DNA of 60,610 nt from Bacteroidales bacterium (GCA_016928305.1 JAFGKY010000124.1:1-60610); one strand, 5' to 3'; shown: positions 9,162 to 17,606, numbered from the stretch's first letter. The notes: a model not told the origin generated them from the sequence alone. Made by a program: numbers and translations.

Positions 9162-11672
9162 TTACAAAGCCGTAAACGTCGCCCCCAGTTCGGCTGTAAA
9201 TCCCTTATCGATTATGGTGAAAGCGGAATAATCCAATACCACGTTGGCTCCGCTTTTGATCAATACCGGCCCCTGTGGATGTGATGGATTAGGATCTACC
9301 GCCTGACCGGCATATATATTCCTTCCGGTATAGTTGTGACTGCCTGTTAAGGTAACATTCTGAATATAGGTATCGGCCGTAAAGGTCGTATTTATGGCAC
9401 CGTAACCGGTGTAATTAATGTTATTTGCATTGTTAACGCACGTTCCCGGATTTGGAATTACACTTGTATTCACCCCCAATGTATACCCCGGCCTGAGGTT
9501 AATGAAGCTCAATACATTATTCAGCTTCACATTGGACCCGTTTTCAATGCATATATAGCCGCCGTTTTCGACCTCAATACGGCCCGATCCGTAAACATCC
9601 AGCGTAGACCCTGATTTTACCTGCATCGTGCAACCCGACTTCACGGTGAAAATTGCACCATCATTTATGGTTAGCTTGCTCCCCGAATTCAGTATAAAGG
9701 AACTCAGGTTTTGCTGGTTGATATAAGAAGAAGACTGCATAGTAAAATTCGAATTGTTCAGACAATTGAAATAAGTGGGCCCTGCAAATACACCCGTTAC
9801 AGTATTCCTTATATGTTGATTTGGTGTGTTATTCTGATCAAATGTTATGGTTTTTCCCGTATTCAGAATTACATTTTCATGCAGAACAATATCCCCGGTC
9901 CAGCGTACATTTTTTGTGACATTATAATAATCCCAGCGAACATCAACTTTCATCGTTCCGTTTTGCTGACTCGTCATATCGATCCGTAAACCGCTCAGGT
10001 GGATTTTACGGTTATCGATGTCGGAAGTTTTACTTATAACTCCTTCTGTATTTTTAGTAATATGATACGTTACAACATTAAACGGAGCCGGATTGGTTGA
10101 AATGCTCATAGATTTTGTTCCTGTGAAAGGATCATTATTATCACCATTATTAGCCAGCTTGTTCGTTTGCACTCCGTTTAAAAGCTTAATTACAAATTCC
10201 TGCCGGTCATATTTCCAGTTTATTGTATTGCCGGATATTGAATTAAAGTAATGATTTTCAAGATCATTATAACCGGAGAACGGATTTTCCTGTGTGTATT
10301 CCTGAATTTTAACAGAACCACCTGCCACACAAGCAGAAGTACTATTTGATTTTAATATTATGTCCCAATTGCCGTCTGCACAAATCTGTACCAGATGATC
10401 CGTAAATTTTGGCAACATGTTGCTATACGAACCTTCACGTATATCTTTCCCTACCTGGTAATAAGCATATATTCCCGGAACTCCGTCATCTTTGCACGAC
10501 TTTGCCCAGAATAACGGATAGTCTACTTTCCCGTTTGTATGAATCCGGTGGTTTTCAAGCCAGATGTATTGATTTAATGCACCAGCGTCAACATAAGGAA
10601 GTTTAATCCTCACGGCATCGCCATAGGTGATAAAATCACGCAGATAAAAGGTTTTTGTACCAGGACTTTTTACAATATCCGATGAAACACCATTAACGGC
10701 AATCGGTATGCCGTTGTTTGATAGGGAAATCCAGTTCAGCCGCCACCTGTCAAATCCGCATGTGGAAATCAGGCTGCTGCCTGAGCCTCCCATGAAGGAC
10801 CAACCACTGTTTGCTTCAAGTGTTGTAAGACTACCATAAGTCAATGGACCACCACCGCCCATATGTATTGAATTGTTTTGTCCGAAAAGATTATGTCCCA
10901 TTTCATGAATGTCGGCTGTCGGGTATTCAGGTTGAAATAAATCATCATTCCCCAATGCACCCTGCACGGTGCCAAGTTCATTTTTACAGGAATCGCCGTT
11001 TAAAAATTTCAAATATTTTCTCATCTGGACAAAACTCCCTCCACCTCCGGATACACCTCCTGTGGTATCAGTACTATTTCTAAAATAAATCTGTATAAAA
11101 TCAATAATTTTATTAGAAATATTTTGAGGTTTATTAAAAAATCTTTTTGTGCGGCTTGCATCTATACAATCATAATCTGATAAATTATTATGATTATTAA
11201 TAGTGTTCAAACCACCGTTTTCATTAATGAGTTTAACAGCAGCATCAAGCACATCAGTATAACCAAAATGAGCATTCGGATTATTTGGAGTAATTCTCGA
11301 TTGTGTTATATTAACAACCACATGATCTCCAATTACGATAAATTTATTAAACGATGCTTCCGCATATCTTTTGGTATAGGTTCCCTGAAATCCCGATCCC
11401 AGGTCGGAGTCCATGAAACCGGAAAGATAAGAAGGAGGATTGATGTTAATGGTATTGGGCGGGCCCGGAACCCAATTTGGTGTCAGGGCAGGATCAGGGT
11501 AAGGATTACACTCTTCATCACATTGATCATATATAATATTAATAAAAAAGTTCAAAACCCTGAAAGTATCAACCGGGTATAAATAATCCCCGTAATATGT
11601 TTTATATATGGTCTGACCATAATTAAAAACATAAAAAAATAGATAAATTATAAGAAGCAAAGGCCTTTTCAT
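9162..11672 (-). CDS. Secreted M6-like zinc metalloprotease with coat-hanger-type C-terminus
   Basis: This 836-residue protein has a signal peptide (about residues 1-19, ending NYGQ). The zinc motif HEMGH is at residues 256-260, followed by a Met-turn-like GWSFMGG and FDRWRLNWI. This order resembles M6 (immune inhibitor A-like) metzincins, although the third zinc ligand is not obvious. The C-terminal third is a beta-solenoid of short Gly/Asn/Ser repeats (SGSKLTINDGAIFTVKSG) ending in a coat-hanger-like segment (IDKGFTAELGATFTAL). No standard T9SS sorting domain is seen. The ATG at 11672 overlaps the upstream stop as ATGA, so translation is coupled. A 24-base longer start is possible. Peptidase assignment is likely and the substrate is unknown. 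Confidence 0.75.
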   Translation of the reverse strand: MKRPLLLIIYLFFYVFNYGQTIYKTYYGDYLYPVDTFRVLNFFINIIYDQCDEECNPYPDPALTPNWVPGPPNTININPPSYLSGFMDSDLGSGFQGTYTKRYAEASFNKFIVIGDHVVVNITQSRITPNNPNAHFGYTDVLDAAVKLINENGGLNTINNHNNLSDYDCIDASRTKRFFNKPQNISNKIIDFIQIYFRNSTDTTGGVSGGGGSFVQMRKYLKFLNGDSCKNELGTVQGALGNDDLFQPEYPTADIHEMGHNLFGQNNSIHMGGGGPLTYGSLTTLEANSGWSFMGGSGSSLISTCGFDRWRLNWISLSNNGIPIAVNGVSSDIVKSPGTKTFYLRDFITYGDAVRIKLPYVDAGALNQYIWLENHRIHTNGKVDYPLFWAKSCKDDGVPGIYAYYQVGKDIREGSYSNMLPKFTDHLVQICADGNWDIILKSNSTSACVAGGSVKIQEYTQENPFSGYNDLENHYFNSISGNTINWKYDRQEFVIKLLNGVQTNKLANNGDNNDPFTGTKSMSISTNPAPFNVVTYHITKNTEGVISKTSDIDNRKIHLSGLRIDMTSQQNGTMKVDVRWDYYNVTKNVRWTGDIVLHENVILNTGKTITFDQNNTPNQHIRNTVTGVFAGPTYFNCLNNSNFTMQSSSYINQQNLSSFILNSGSKLTINDGAIFTVKSGCTMQVKSGSTLDVYGSGRIEVENGGYICIENGSNVKLNNVLSFINLRPGYTLGVNTSVIPNPGTCVNNANNINYTGYGAINTTFTADTYIQNVTLTGSHNYTGRNIYAGQAVDPNPSHPQGPVLIKSGANVVLDYSAFTIIDKGFTAELGATFTAL

Positions 11673-12589
11673 ATCTTGCAGAATTTTGAGATCCATCTTT
11701 CACGGTTGCCATATTTTAACTGGATCAGATAAAATCCTTTCTCCAGATCCGAAACATCGATAGAAGTAATATGATTACTGGAAGCACTAAAAATAAGCTG
11801 CCCTGCCAGAGAATAAATTTCAGCCGTCTCGATGTTTTTAAATTCTGTTTCAACAATAAGTTTATCCTTTACCGGAACGGGATGAATCTTAATTGAAACG
11901 TTACTTTTATTATTTATTATGCCATCCTCATATTTACCTCCGAAATTGAAATAATCAAGCATCCATCCTTCATTATTGATATCCACTGAATCTGAACTGA
12001 ATGTAAACCTAAGTGTCAATGTATCACCCCTTAAATCTTCATTGGGATAAAATTCAATAATCACGAATGTCATACCGGGTTGTGTGCCCGTAAATCCAGG
12101 CTGGTTTCCAAGCGAGCTTATGGTATCAGACAAAGTATACAAATTACTAAGTTCATAAATATGATTCATAATGATCGTATCAAAAATGATGTTCTGCCAG
12201 GTTAAACCATTATCATATGAAGTTTCGATAATACCTCCGTCTTTGTTTTTCTCAAAATCATAAATATGATTGAAATCCACTAAATACGTGTATCCTTCTT
12301 CTCCCATTAACAGCTTGAACTGAAAAGAAGCTTTTATATTGCGTTTATAATATTGTGCAGTATCACTGATCAAGGCGTGTGTGCCAAAACCGGCATTGGG
12401 CGGAAGGAATAATATTTCCTTTTTTGGTTCTGCTATAAACCACAGATTATTGGTGTCAATTTTTACGAACTGATATTCATCAGGATAATCAAAATTCAAA
12501 CTGGCTCCAACACGACCTAAACTCAACCAATCCTGTGCATTCCCCGCAACTGTATATGCAAGCAATGTAAAAAATAATAGCTTTTTCAT
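11669..12589 (-). CDS. Secreted protein with T9SS type A sorting domain
   Basis: This 306-residue protein has a signal peptide (LLFFTLLAYTVAGNAQ) and a beta-rich central part with a jelly-roll-like stretch (IIETSYDNGLTWQNIIFD). The last 75 residues are a type A C-terminal sorting domain (IHPVPVKDKLIVET, IYSLAGQLIF, DVSDLEKGFYLIQLKYG). It should be exported by Sec and then displayed or released by the T9SS. It lies between the S74-domain gene (11-base gap) and the metalloprotease gene (ATGA overlap), so the three form one operon. No catalytic motif was recognised. Confidence 0.82.
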   Translation of the reverse strand: MKKLLFFTLLAYTVAGNAQDWLSLGRVGASLNFDYPDEYQFVKIDTNNLWFIAEPKKEILFLPPNAGFGTHALISDTAQYYKRNIKASFQFKLLMGEEGYTYLVDFNHIYDFEKNKDGGIIETSYDNGLTWQNIIFDTIIMNHIYELSNLYTLSDTISSLGNQPGFTGTQPGMTFVIIEFYPNEDLRGDTLTLRFTFSSDSVDINNEGWMLDYFNFGGKYEDGIINNKSNVSIKIHPVPVKDKLIVETEFKNIETAEIYSLAGQLIFSASSNHITSIDVSDLEKGFYLIQLKYGNRERWISKFCKI

Positions 12590-12600
12590 GGTAACGAGAT

Positions 12601-13590
12601 TTATTTGGTTGATAAAACATACTGATCCGTAAGAATCATTCTTTTGGTATCAATCACCTGTCCGTTGGCTATCAGCGTATACATATACATGCCGGCCTTC
12701 AGCTCATTGCCGTTTATGGTGACATTTCCGTACTCTGTACCGGAAACCGGAATACTTTTGAGTTGCAAACCGCTCATGTCGTATATGAAAATGGCTGCAC
12801 TGCCTATATCATCAGGCAGGTAATATTCAATCCGGGTGCTTTCGGTGAACGGATTCGGAAAGTTCTGGTAAAGCAACGGTACGTCTTCACTGGCCGGATT
12901 CTCCTGACTTCCGGATCCGGCAGTGCTTTTCAGCTTATCGGATGAACTGCCCGGCTGCAGGCTTTTAATGATCGCCTGCTGTTCTTTTATGGCTTCCACC
13001 AGCACGGGGATAATTTTAATATAATCAATACCATAAATATCGGCAGAATCGTCATAATAAACTGCTTCGGGTATGACTTTATTTACATCCTGTGCAATAA
13101 ATCCGAGCCTGTCTGCTTTTTGATCCTTTTTCTTTTTTTCCAGTAATGCCTCTGATAGTGTTGAATCATCAGCTACGTTTTCCAGCTTGAGGTTGTACCG
13201 GATACCTTTCAGCTTTAATATCTGATCCAGCGCATTGTCAATGTTCCTTATATTTTCTTTATACCGTTCATCCGATAAGTTGTATAAACTGTACGTCCAC
13301 ATCTGCATAAAAGCATTTGAAGAAGTTCCAATGCTGCCGGCATTGCTGGTGACAGGATGCAGGCATTTGCTTCCATAGGGTCCGTTGTGATCGAATATAA
13401 CCTGGTAACTGGTCCCTTCATAGCCAGGCGCTCCCTTAATAATGACATTGCCCCTGACATCAAGCGCCTGGGTTGCACTTTCGGTGCTTCCGATTTTTAC
13501 ATAACCGGAAGAGTTCAGTTTGATTTGTGCATTTATTGCCAGATCAAAACTTAATAAAAGAAAAATTGCAATAATTACATGCTTTTTCAT
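12601..13590 (-). CDS. S74 autoprocessing-domain protein with T9SS type A sorting domain
   Basis: This 329-residue protein has a signal peptide (residues 1-21) and a short N-terminal region starting IKLNSSGYVKIGSTESATQA. A peptidase S74 intramolecular chaperone domain starts at LSDERYKENI, with the candidate Ser-Lys dyad at S106 and K111, followed by RLGFIAQDVNKVIPEAV and a helix. A type A sorting domain (LLYQNFPNPFTESTRIEYYL) starts near residue 240. S74 domains are known from phage tail spikes, where they trimerise and cut themselves off. Here self-cleavage before S106 would separate the N-terminal part from the sorting signal. It is the first gene of a three-gene secreted operon. Confidence 0.85.
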   Translation of the reverse strand: MKKHVIIAIFLLLSFDLAINAQIKLNSSGYVKIGSTESATQALDVRGNVIIKGAPGYEGTSYQVIFDHNGPYGSKCLHPVTSNAGSIGTSSNAFMQMWTYSLYNLSDERYKENIRNIDNALDQILKLKGIRYNLKLENVADDSTLSEALLEKKKKDQKADRLGFIAQDVNKVIPEAVYYDDSADIYGIDYIKIIPVLVEAIKEQQAIIKSLQPGSSSDKLKSTAGSGSQENPASEDVPLLYQNFPNPFTESTRIEYYLPDDIGSAAIFIYDMSGLQLKSIPVSGTEYGNVTINGNELKAGMYMYTLIANGQVIDTKRMILTDQYVLSTK

Positions 13591-13719
13591 AACAGTTGGT
13601 TTGATGGTTTATATATAAAGAACAGCTAAGTTTTGAGCGAGTGCCGAAAAAAATGCGTGCCACGTGAAGTAAGTTTACAATGAAAAGCTGCCAAGCTTAT
13701 TTTTTTCTTGATTCTTTTG

Positions 13720-13749
13720 TTTACTTTTCTCATCAAGGAGAAAAGTAAA
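13720..13749. repeat. 12-bp perfect stem-loop
   Basis: TTTACTTTTCTC (13720-13731) and GAGAAAAGTAAA (13738-13749) form a perfect 12-bp stem around a six-base loop (ATCAAG). Neither strand has a T run directly after it, so it is not a standard terminator. It is followed by GCCCGTCCGGCTTGAGGACA. It could be an RNA structure or a dispersed repeat. Confidence 0.6.
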
Positions 13750-13994
13750 AGCCCGTCCGGCTTGAGGACAAAAGATAATTGTAAAACAATATTTATCAAT
13801 AATTTAAGAGAACCTTATTAAATTAATAACCGATACCAAATGAAATTATATTATATCTGATAACAATAAATTTCTCTTCCCTCTAAAATCCTTCACATCA
13901 GTTCTCCAAAGCGAAGGATCATGAATATCAAATCATCTTGCCAAAAACAAATGAAATGTATGAAATATTAAAACCTGTGTCAATACCCCCCCCA

Positions 13995-14013
13995 ATTTAG
14001 AATGGTTCTAAAT
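13995..14013. promoter_or_regulatory. Fur/PerR-like palindrome, copy 2
   Basis: ATTTAGAATGGTTCTAAAT is a 9-1-9 inverted repeat with one mismatch. It differs by a single base from the palindrome in front of sufB. On the minus strand a TATCTTTG -7 match (14025-14032) lies 11 bases upstream, so the site could cover the transcription start of a transcript leading to the secreted operon at 13590. Confidence 0.55.
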
Positions 14014-14019
14014 AAAACA

Positions 14020-14112
14020 TACCACAAAGATAGTAAGGTGCAAAGATTCACAAAGGGTTTAAAATCTATTATTTATATTGGTGATATCTTAGTAGCTTGG
14101 TGCCTTGGTGGC
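14020..14112. repeat. Diverged CACTAAGG-type inverted repeat
   Basis: ACCACAAAGATAGTAAGGTG at 14021 is imperfectly mirrored by TTAGTAGCTTGGTGCCTTGG near 14088-14107. The right arm shares GGTGCCTTGGTG with the element at 6217-6228, marking them as the same family. Confidence 0.6.
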
Positions 14113-14204
14113 AAAATAGTATTTAGAAGTATGGTCTCATGTTTCATAATATGAAATTCATTTTTGTTATCATATTTAACATCATCTCATTTCATAAAAA
14201 TAAC

Positions 14205-14212
14205 TAACTTTG
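14205..14212 (+). promoter_or_regulatory. Candidate -7 element for ricT
   Basis: TAACTTTG matches TAnnTTTG and lies 98 bases upstream of the ricT ATG. No good -33 partner was found at the usual spacing. Confidence 0.4.
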
Positions 14213-14310
14213 TGCTTTACCTGCCCGGCTGCATTGCCTGAAAGCGCTTTTAATCAGAAGGTTTTTAAAGACAGGATACCGGCAGGATTTGATTTTTTTG
14301 CATCGTCATT

Positions 14311-15456
14311 ATGATTTCAATCGAAGGATATAACGGCAGGGGCTGCCGCAAAATGATAAAAGATTCATCGGATGCATCCGCATGCGTGGACACCGGATGC
14401 AACAAGCTCGACACGGCAGACTATTTCAGTGATATACCGGAAAAATACCAGAACGTTGATATTGTTGAAGTCCGGTTTAAGAACACCCGCAAGGGTTTTT
14501 ACAACAACATCAACAACCTGAAGCTGAAAAGGGGCGACATCGTTGCCGTGGAAGCCAATCCCGGTCATGATATCGGCATCGTTTCGCTGACAGGAATTCT
14601 TGTCATACGACAGCTATTGCGCAATAACCTGTCACCCGAAAACAACGAATTCAAGAAAATATACCGGAAGGCCAAGCCTGTGGATATCGACAAATGGATG
14701 GAAGCCATGGCGCTGGAACACAGTACCATGCTGAGATCGCGGAAGATAGCCGAAGAGCTCAAGCTCGAAATGAAGATAGGCGATGTGGAATACCAGGGTG
14801 ATGCCACCAAGGCCATCTTTTATTATATCGCCGACGACAGGGTTGACTTTCGTGAACTCATTAAGGTGCTGGCCGAACGGTTCAAGGTACGGATTGAAAT
14901 GAAGCAGATCGGCGCCCGTCAGGAAGCAGGGCGTATAGGAGGCATAGGTTCGTGCGGACGGGAACTATGCTGTTCCACATGGATTATCAACTTTGTATCG
15001 GTCACCACAAACGCTGCCCGCTATCAGGAAGTATCCCTCAACCCGCAAAAGCTTGCCGGACAATGTGGTAAACTCAAATGTTGCCTCAATTATGAACTGG
15101 CTTCTTACATTGATGCACAAAAAGACTTCCCCGATCCGGACATCATACTTCAGACCGAACAGGGCCCTGCCTATCATCAGAAAACCGATGTATTCAAAAG
15201 GCTGATGTGGTATTCCATGCAAAAGGAGATGCCATCGGATATAGCCTGCCTTTCGGTAGACCAGGTGAAAGAAATTATAGCCCTGAACCAGCGGGGAGAA
15301 AAAGTCAAAAAGCTTGAAAGCATCGTCAACATTTCCATCGCCCCCATTCTCGATTATCAGCACGCCGTTGACGAGGAAAGTCTTTCACGCTTTGAAGATA
15401 AACCGACACCTGAAGAACAGAAATACAAAAAAAGAAACCACCGAAAACACCGGTAA
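14311..15456 (+). CDS. ricT: PSP1-domain protein RicT
   Basis: This 381-residue protein contains a PSP1 domain at about residues 95-280, with the cysteine clusters GSCGRELCCS and CGKLKCCLNYEL. In Bacillus, RicT (YaaT) joins RicA and RicF in a complex carrying 4Fe-4S clusters that affects RNA processing. RicA and RicF are not seen here, so the role in Bacteroidota is by analogy only. The C-terminal tail is lysine-rich (KYKKRNHRKHR). GldH follows one base after its stop, so the two are a transcriptional unit. Confidence 0.9.
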   Translation: MISIEGYNGRGCRKMIKDSSDASACVDTGCNKLDTADYFSDIPEKYQNVDIVEVRFKNTRKGFYNNINNLKLKRGDIVAVEANPGHDIGIVSLTGILVIRQLLRNNLSPENNEFKKIYRKAKPVDIDKWMEAMALEHSTMLRSRKIAEELKLEMKIGDVEYQGDATKAIFYYIADDRVDFRELIKVLAERFKVRIEMKQIGARQEAGRIGGIGSCGRELCCSTWIINFVSVTTNAARYQEVSLNPQKLAGQCGKLKCCLNYELASYIDAQKDFPDPDIILQTEQGPAYHQKTDVFKRLMWYSMQKEMPSDIACLSVDQVKEIIALNQRGEKVKKLESIVNISIAPILDYQHAVDEESLSRFEDKPTPEEQKYKKRNHRKHR

Positions 15457-15457
15457 T

Positions 15458-15931
15458 ATGAAATATTTTCTTTTGTCCGGATGCATCGCTGTCCTTATCC
15501 TTTCATACGCATGCAATAATAATAAAGAGAAAGTATATCATAAGTTTGTTGATATCAGGGGTAACGGTTGGCATGCCGAGGATGTAATTCATTTTGATGT
15601 CTCCATTACGGACACCGTCCGTTCGCATAATGTCTACCTGCTTATCCGTAACAATGCAAACTACAAATACAGCAATCTGTACGTATTTATCACAACCACC
15701 TCGCCTATGGGTTTTTCGGTTCGTGATACCTTCGAGCTGATCCTGGCTGACAAAAGGGGAAAATGGATCGGAAAGGGAGCTGCGGACATTTTTACCAGTC
15801 GTCATCCGTTTAAATTGAATGTCCGTTTCCCTTATCGTGGCATATATTCATTCGATATTCAACAGGCTTTATGGGACACCGAACTGAAAAACATTTCAGA
15901 TATCGGATTACAGGTTGACAGGCTTCCCTGA
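15458..15931 (+). CDS. gldH: Gliding motility lipoprotein GldH
   Basis: This 157-residue protein has a lipoprotein signal, FLLSGCIAVLILSYAC, with the lipidated cysteine at position 19. The body matches the GldH pattern, with IRNNANYKYSNLYVFI and the later FPYRGIYSFDIQQALW. GldH is needed for gliding in Flavobacterium, but in non-gliding Bacteroidota its role is unclear. The ATG at 15458 is one base after the ricT stop. A longer frame would start inside ricT and lack the signal at its N-terminus. It is followed two bases later by trmB. Confidence 0.88.
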   Translation: MKYFLLSGCIAVLILSYACNNNKEKVYHKFVDIRGNGWHAEDVIHFDVSITDTVRSHNVYLLIRNNANYKYSNLYVFITTTSPMGFSVRDTFELILADKRGKWIGKGAADIFTSRHPFKLNVRFPYRGIYSFDIQQALWDTELKNISDIGLQVDRLP

Positions 15932-15933
15932 AA

Positions 15934-16665
15934 ATGATATCCCCTGAATCATCAATCCTTAGCACCTGGTCCGTGAAAAGAAAACGCGAGCGATTTGCTG
16001 AAATGAAGAGCTTCCCGAATGTGGTACAACCCTCATTTGAAGAGGCTTTCCGGACCATCCACCCGCTCAGGGGAAACTGGAACCGTGATTTCTTCAGAAA
16101 CGAAAATCCCCTGGTACTCGAACTTGGATGCGGTAAAGGAGAATATACCGTTGGACTGGCCAGGATTCTTCCGGCTGTGAATTTCATCGGTATTGATATT
16201 AAAGGAGCCCGTATCTGGAAAGGAGCCAAGACCGCCGTGTATGAGAATATCCCTAATGCAGGCTTCCTCCGTACCCGTATTGAATTCACCGGATCTTTTT
16301 TTGCTCCCAATGAGGTGAGCGAGATATGGCTGACCTTCCCCGATCCGCAACCCGAAAAAAAAAGAAAACGCCTTACAGCTCCGAAATTCCTCAATCTCTA
16401 CCGGAGTTTCCTTCGGGATAACGGGATTGTGCACCTGAAAACGGATAACACGTTATTATACAGCTATACACTTGATATTTTACGGCACAACAACATTGAA
16501 ATCATTCGTAATACGGATAATCTGTATGCCGCATCTTCTGCAGATCCCATCCTGTCAATCCGGACTTATTACGAGAACCAGTATATTGAACAGAATCTTT
16601 CCATACATTATATTTGTTTCCGATTACCTCATGACAAAAACATTGAAGAAATTCCGGATGCCTGA
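15934..16665 (+). CDS. trmB: tRNA (guanine-N7)-methyltransferase
   Basis: This 243-residue enzyme methylates G46 of tRNA using SAM. The SAM-binding motif is VLELGCGKGEYTVGLA at about residue 62. The family signature TFPDPQPEKKRKRLT, whose aspartate and arginines contact substrate, is intact. The N-terminal KRKRERFAEM helix is typical of Bacteroidota versions. It starts two bases after gldH and its 3' end overlaps the MGMT-like gene, so ricT, gldH, trmB and the next gene are probably one operon. Confidence 0.94.
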   Translation: MISPESSILSTWSVKRKRERFAEMKSFPNVVQPSFEEAFRTIHPLRGNWNRDFFRNENPLVLELGCGKGEYTVGLARILPAVNFIGIDIKGARIWKGAKTAVYENIPNAGFLRTRIEFTGSFFAPNEVSEIWLTFPDPQPEKKRKRLTAPKFLNLYRSFLRDNGIVHLKTDNTLLYSYTLDILRHNNIEIIRNTDNLYAASSADPILSIRTYYENQYIEQNLSIHYICFRLPHDKNIEEIPDA

Positions 16666-16993
16666 TCACATGGATTTCTTTGATCAGGTATATGAAGTAA
16701 CAAAACGGATACCCCCGGGTCGTGTTACCACATATGGTGCGATTGCCTCCTGCCTGGGGTCACCACAGGCTGCAAGGACCGTGGGTTGGGCAATGAATGT
16801 CTCTCACCTGCAGCCTGGTTTTGTGCCGGCACACCGTGTGGTAAACCGGATCGGACTTTTGACCGGAAAGCATCATTTCCGGCATCCCGGTCTGATGCAA
16901 GAATTACTTGAAAGTGAAGGCATTATAGTAATTGACGACCGGGTAAGGGATTTCGCCGGCCTTTTCTGGGATCCTTGTAAAGAATTAATCTAA
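16631..16993 (+). CDS. Alkyltransferase-like (MGMT family) DNA-binding protein
   Basis: This protein of about 120 residues has the MGMT DNA-binding fold: RIPPGRVTTYGAIA, then AARTVGWAMN and GLLTGKHHF. The active-site motif of true O6-methylguanine methyltransferases is PCHRV. Here it is PAHRV, with the cysteine replaced by alanine, so it cannot accept an alkyl group. Such alkyltransferase-like proteins bind damaged bases and hand them to nucleotide-excision repair. The ATG at 16631 overlaps trmB by 35 bases. Starts at 16658 or 16670 would also keep the domain. Confidence 0.88.
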   Translation: MTKTLKKFRMPDHMDFFDQVYEVTKRIPPGRVTTYGAIASCLGSPQAARTVGWAMNVSHLQPGFVPAHRVVNRIGLLTGKHHFRHPGLMQELLESEGIIVIDDRVRDFAGLFWDPCKELI

Positions 16994-17183
16994 ATAAACA
17001 TAATAATTACCCAATTAAGGCCTATCTTTATCGTTCTTACCATGCGCGTATTGATTCTATGTATATTAGTGAAAATCAACCGTAACCTGATGAACGAAAT
17101 TATAAAACGAAATACCGAACAAAAACCAACACGGAAAGTTGATATGATTAACACTCGGAAATAACATTGAAATAACTATTCAT

Positions 17184-17432
17184 ATGGATAAATCCTACAA
17201 AAAAGAGCTGATAAATAGGGTCAATTCAGCAATCGAGACGGTCAGGCCATACCTTAAAGCTGATGGCGGTGATGTGGAACTTGTTGATATTACCGATAAT
17301 ATGATTGTAAAGGTACGTCTTAAAGGGGCTTGTGACGGATGCCCCTTCAGCATGATGACACTGAAGGCAGGTATTGAGCAGGCAATCCGTAAAAATGTTC
17401 CTGAAATAAAAGAACTTCAGGCCGTGGAATAA
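17184..17432 (+). CDS. NifU C-terminal domain Fe-S scaffold/carrier
   Basis: This 82-residue protein consists of a single NifU C-terminal-type domain. It starts with helix KKELINRVNSAIETVRPYL, followed by the conserved ADGGDVELVDI and the cluster-binding CxxC in GACDGCPFSMMTLKAG. It probably binds and passes Fe-S clusters to target proteins. It stands alone, with 190 bases before and 174 after. The suf genes lie 21 kb away. Confidence 0.92.
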   Translation: MDKSYKKELINRVNSAIETVRPYLKADGGDVELVDITDNMIVKVRLKGACDGCPFSMMTLKAGIEQAIRKNVPEIKELQAVE

Positions 17433-17540
17433 ACCTGTATTCTGTTTTTTTCTTATCCCGATAATAAATATTTTTACGTTGCTAAAATAAATCGACATCC
17501 TTGGTGTTTATTATTTTGGCATGCATATAGGATGGTTTGA

Positions 17541-17575
17541 TAACTCCCCTCCCGGGAGAGGCCAGGGGTGGGTAA
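17541..17575. repeat. CTCCCCT/AGGGG dispersed repeat
   Basis: AACTCCCCTCCCGGGAGAGG followed by CCAGGGGTGGGTA forms a GC-rich foldback. It resembles the CCCT...GGGGTAAA element at the left edge of the window and the CCCCCTCTGACTCCCCC sequence at the end. It lies 32 bases upstream of porW. Confidence 0.6.
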
Positions 17576-17606
17576 AATGAACAATGAATAATACTGCCAA
17601 CGCTGT

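Larger units (their letters stand above)
13591..14310. other. 720-base intergenic region upstream of ricT, no gene
   Basis: No credible frame was seen on either strand. It holds the 12-bp stem-loop, the second Fur/PerR-like palindrome, a CACTAAGG repeat and a -7 element for ricT. It is the longest non-coding stretch of the window and separates the divergent secreted operon from ricT. Confidence 0.7.

Noticed and set aside
13591..14310. Structured RNA gene in the largest gap
   Set aside because: Only repeats and short palindromes were visible. I could not recognise RNase P, tmRNA or 6S RNA features, but I cannot run a covariance search.
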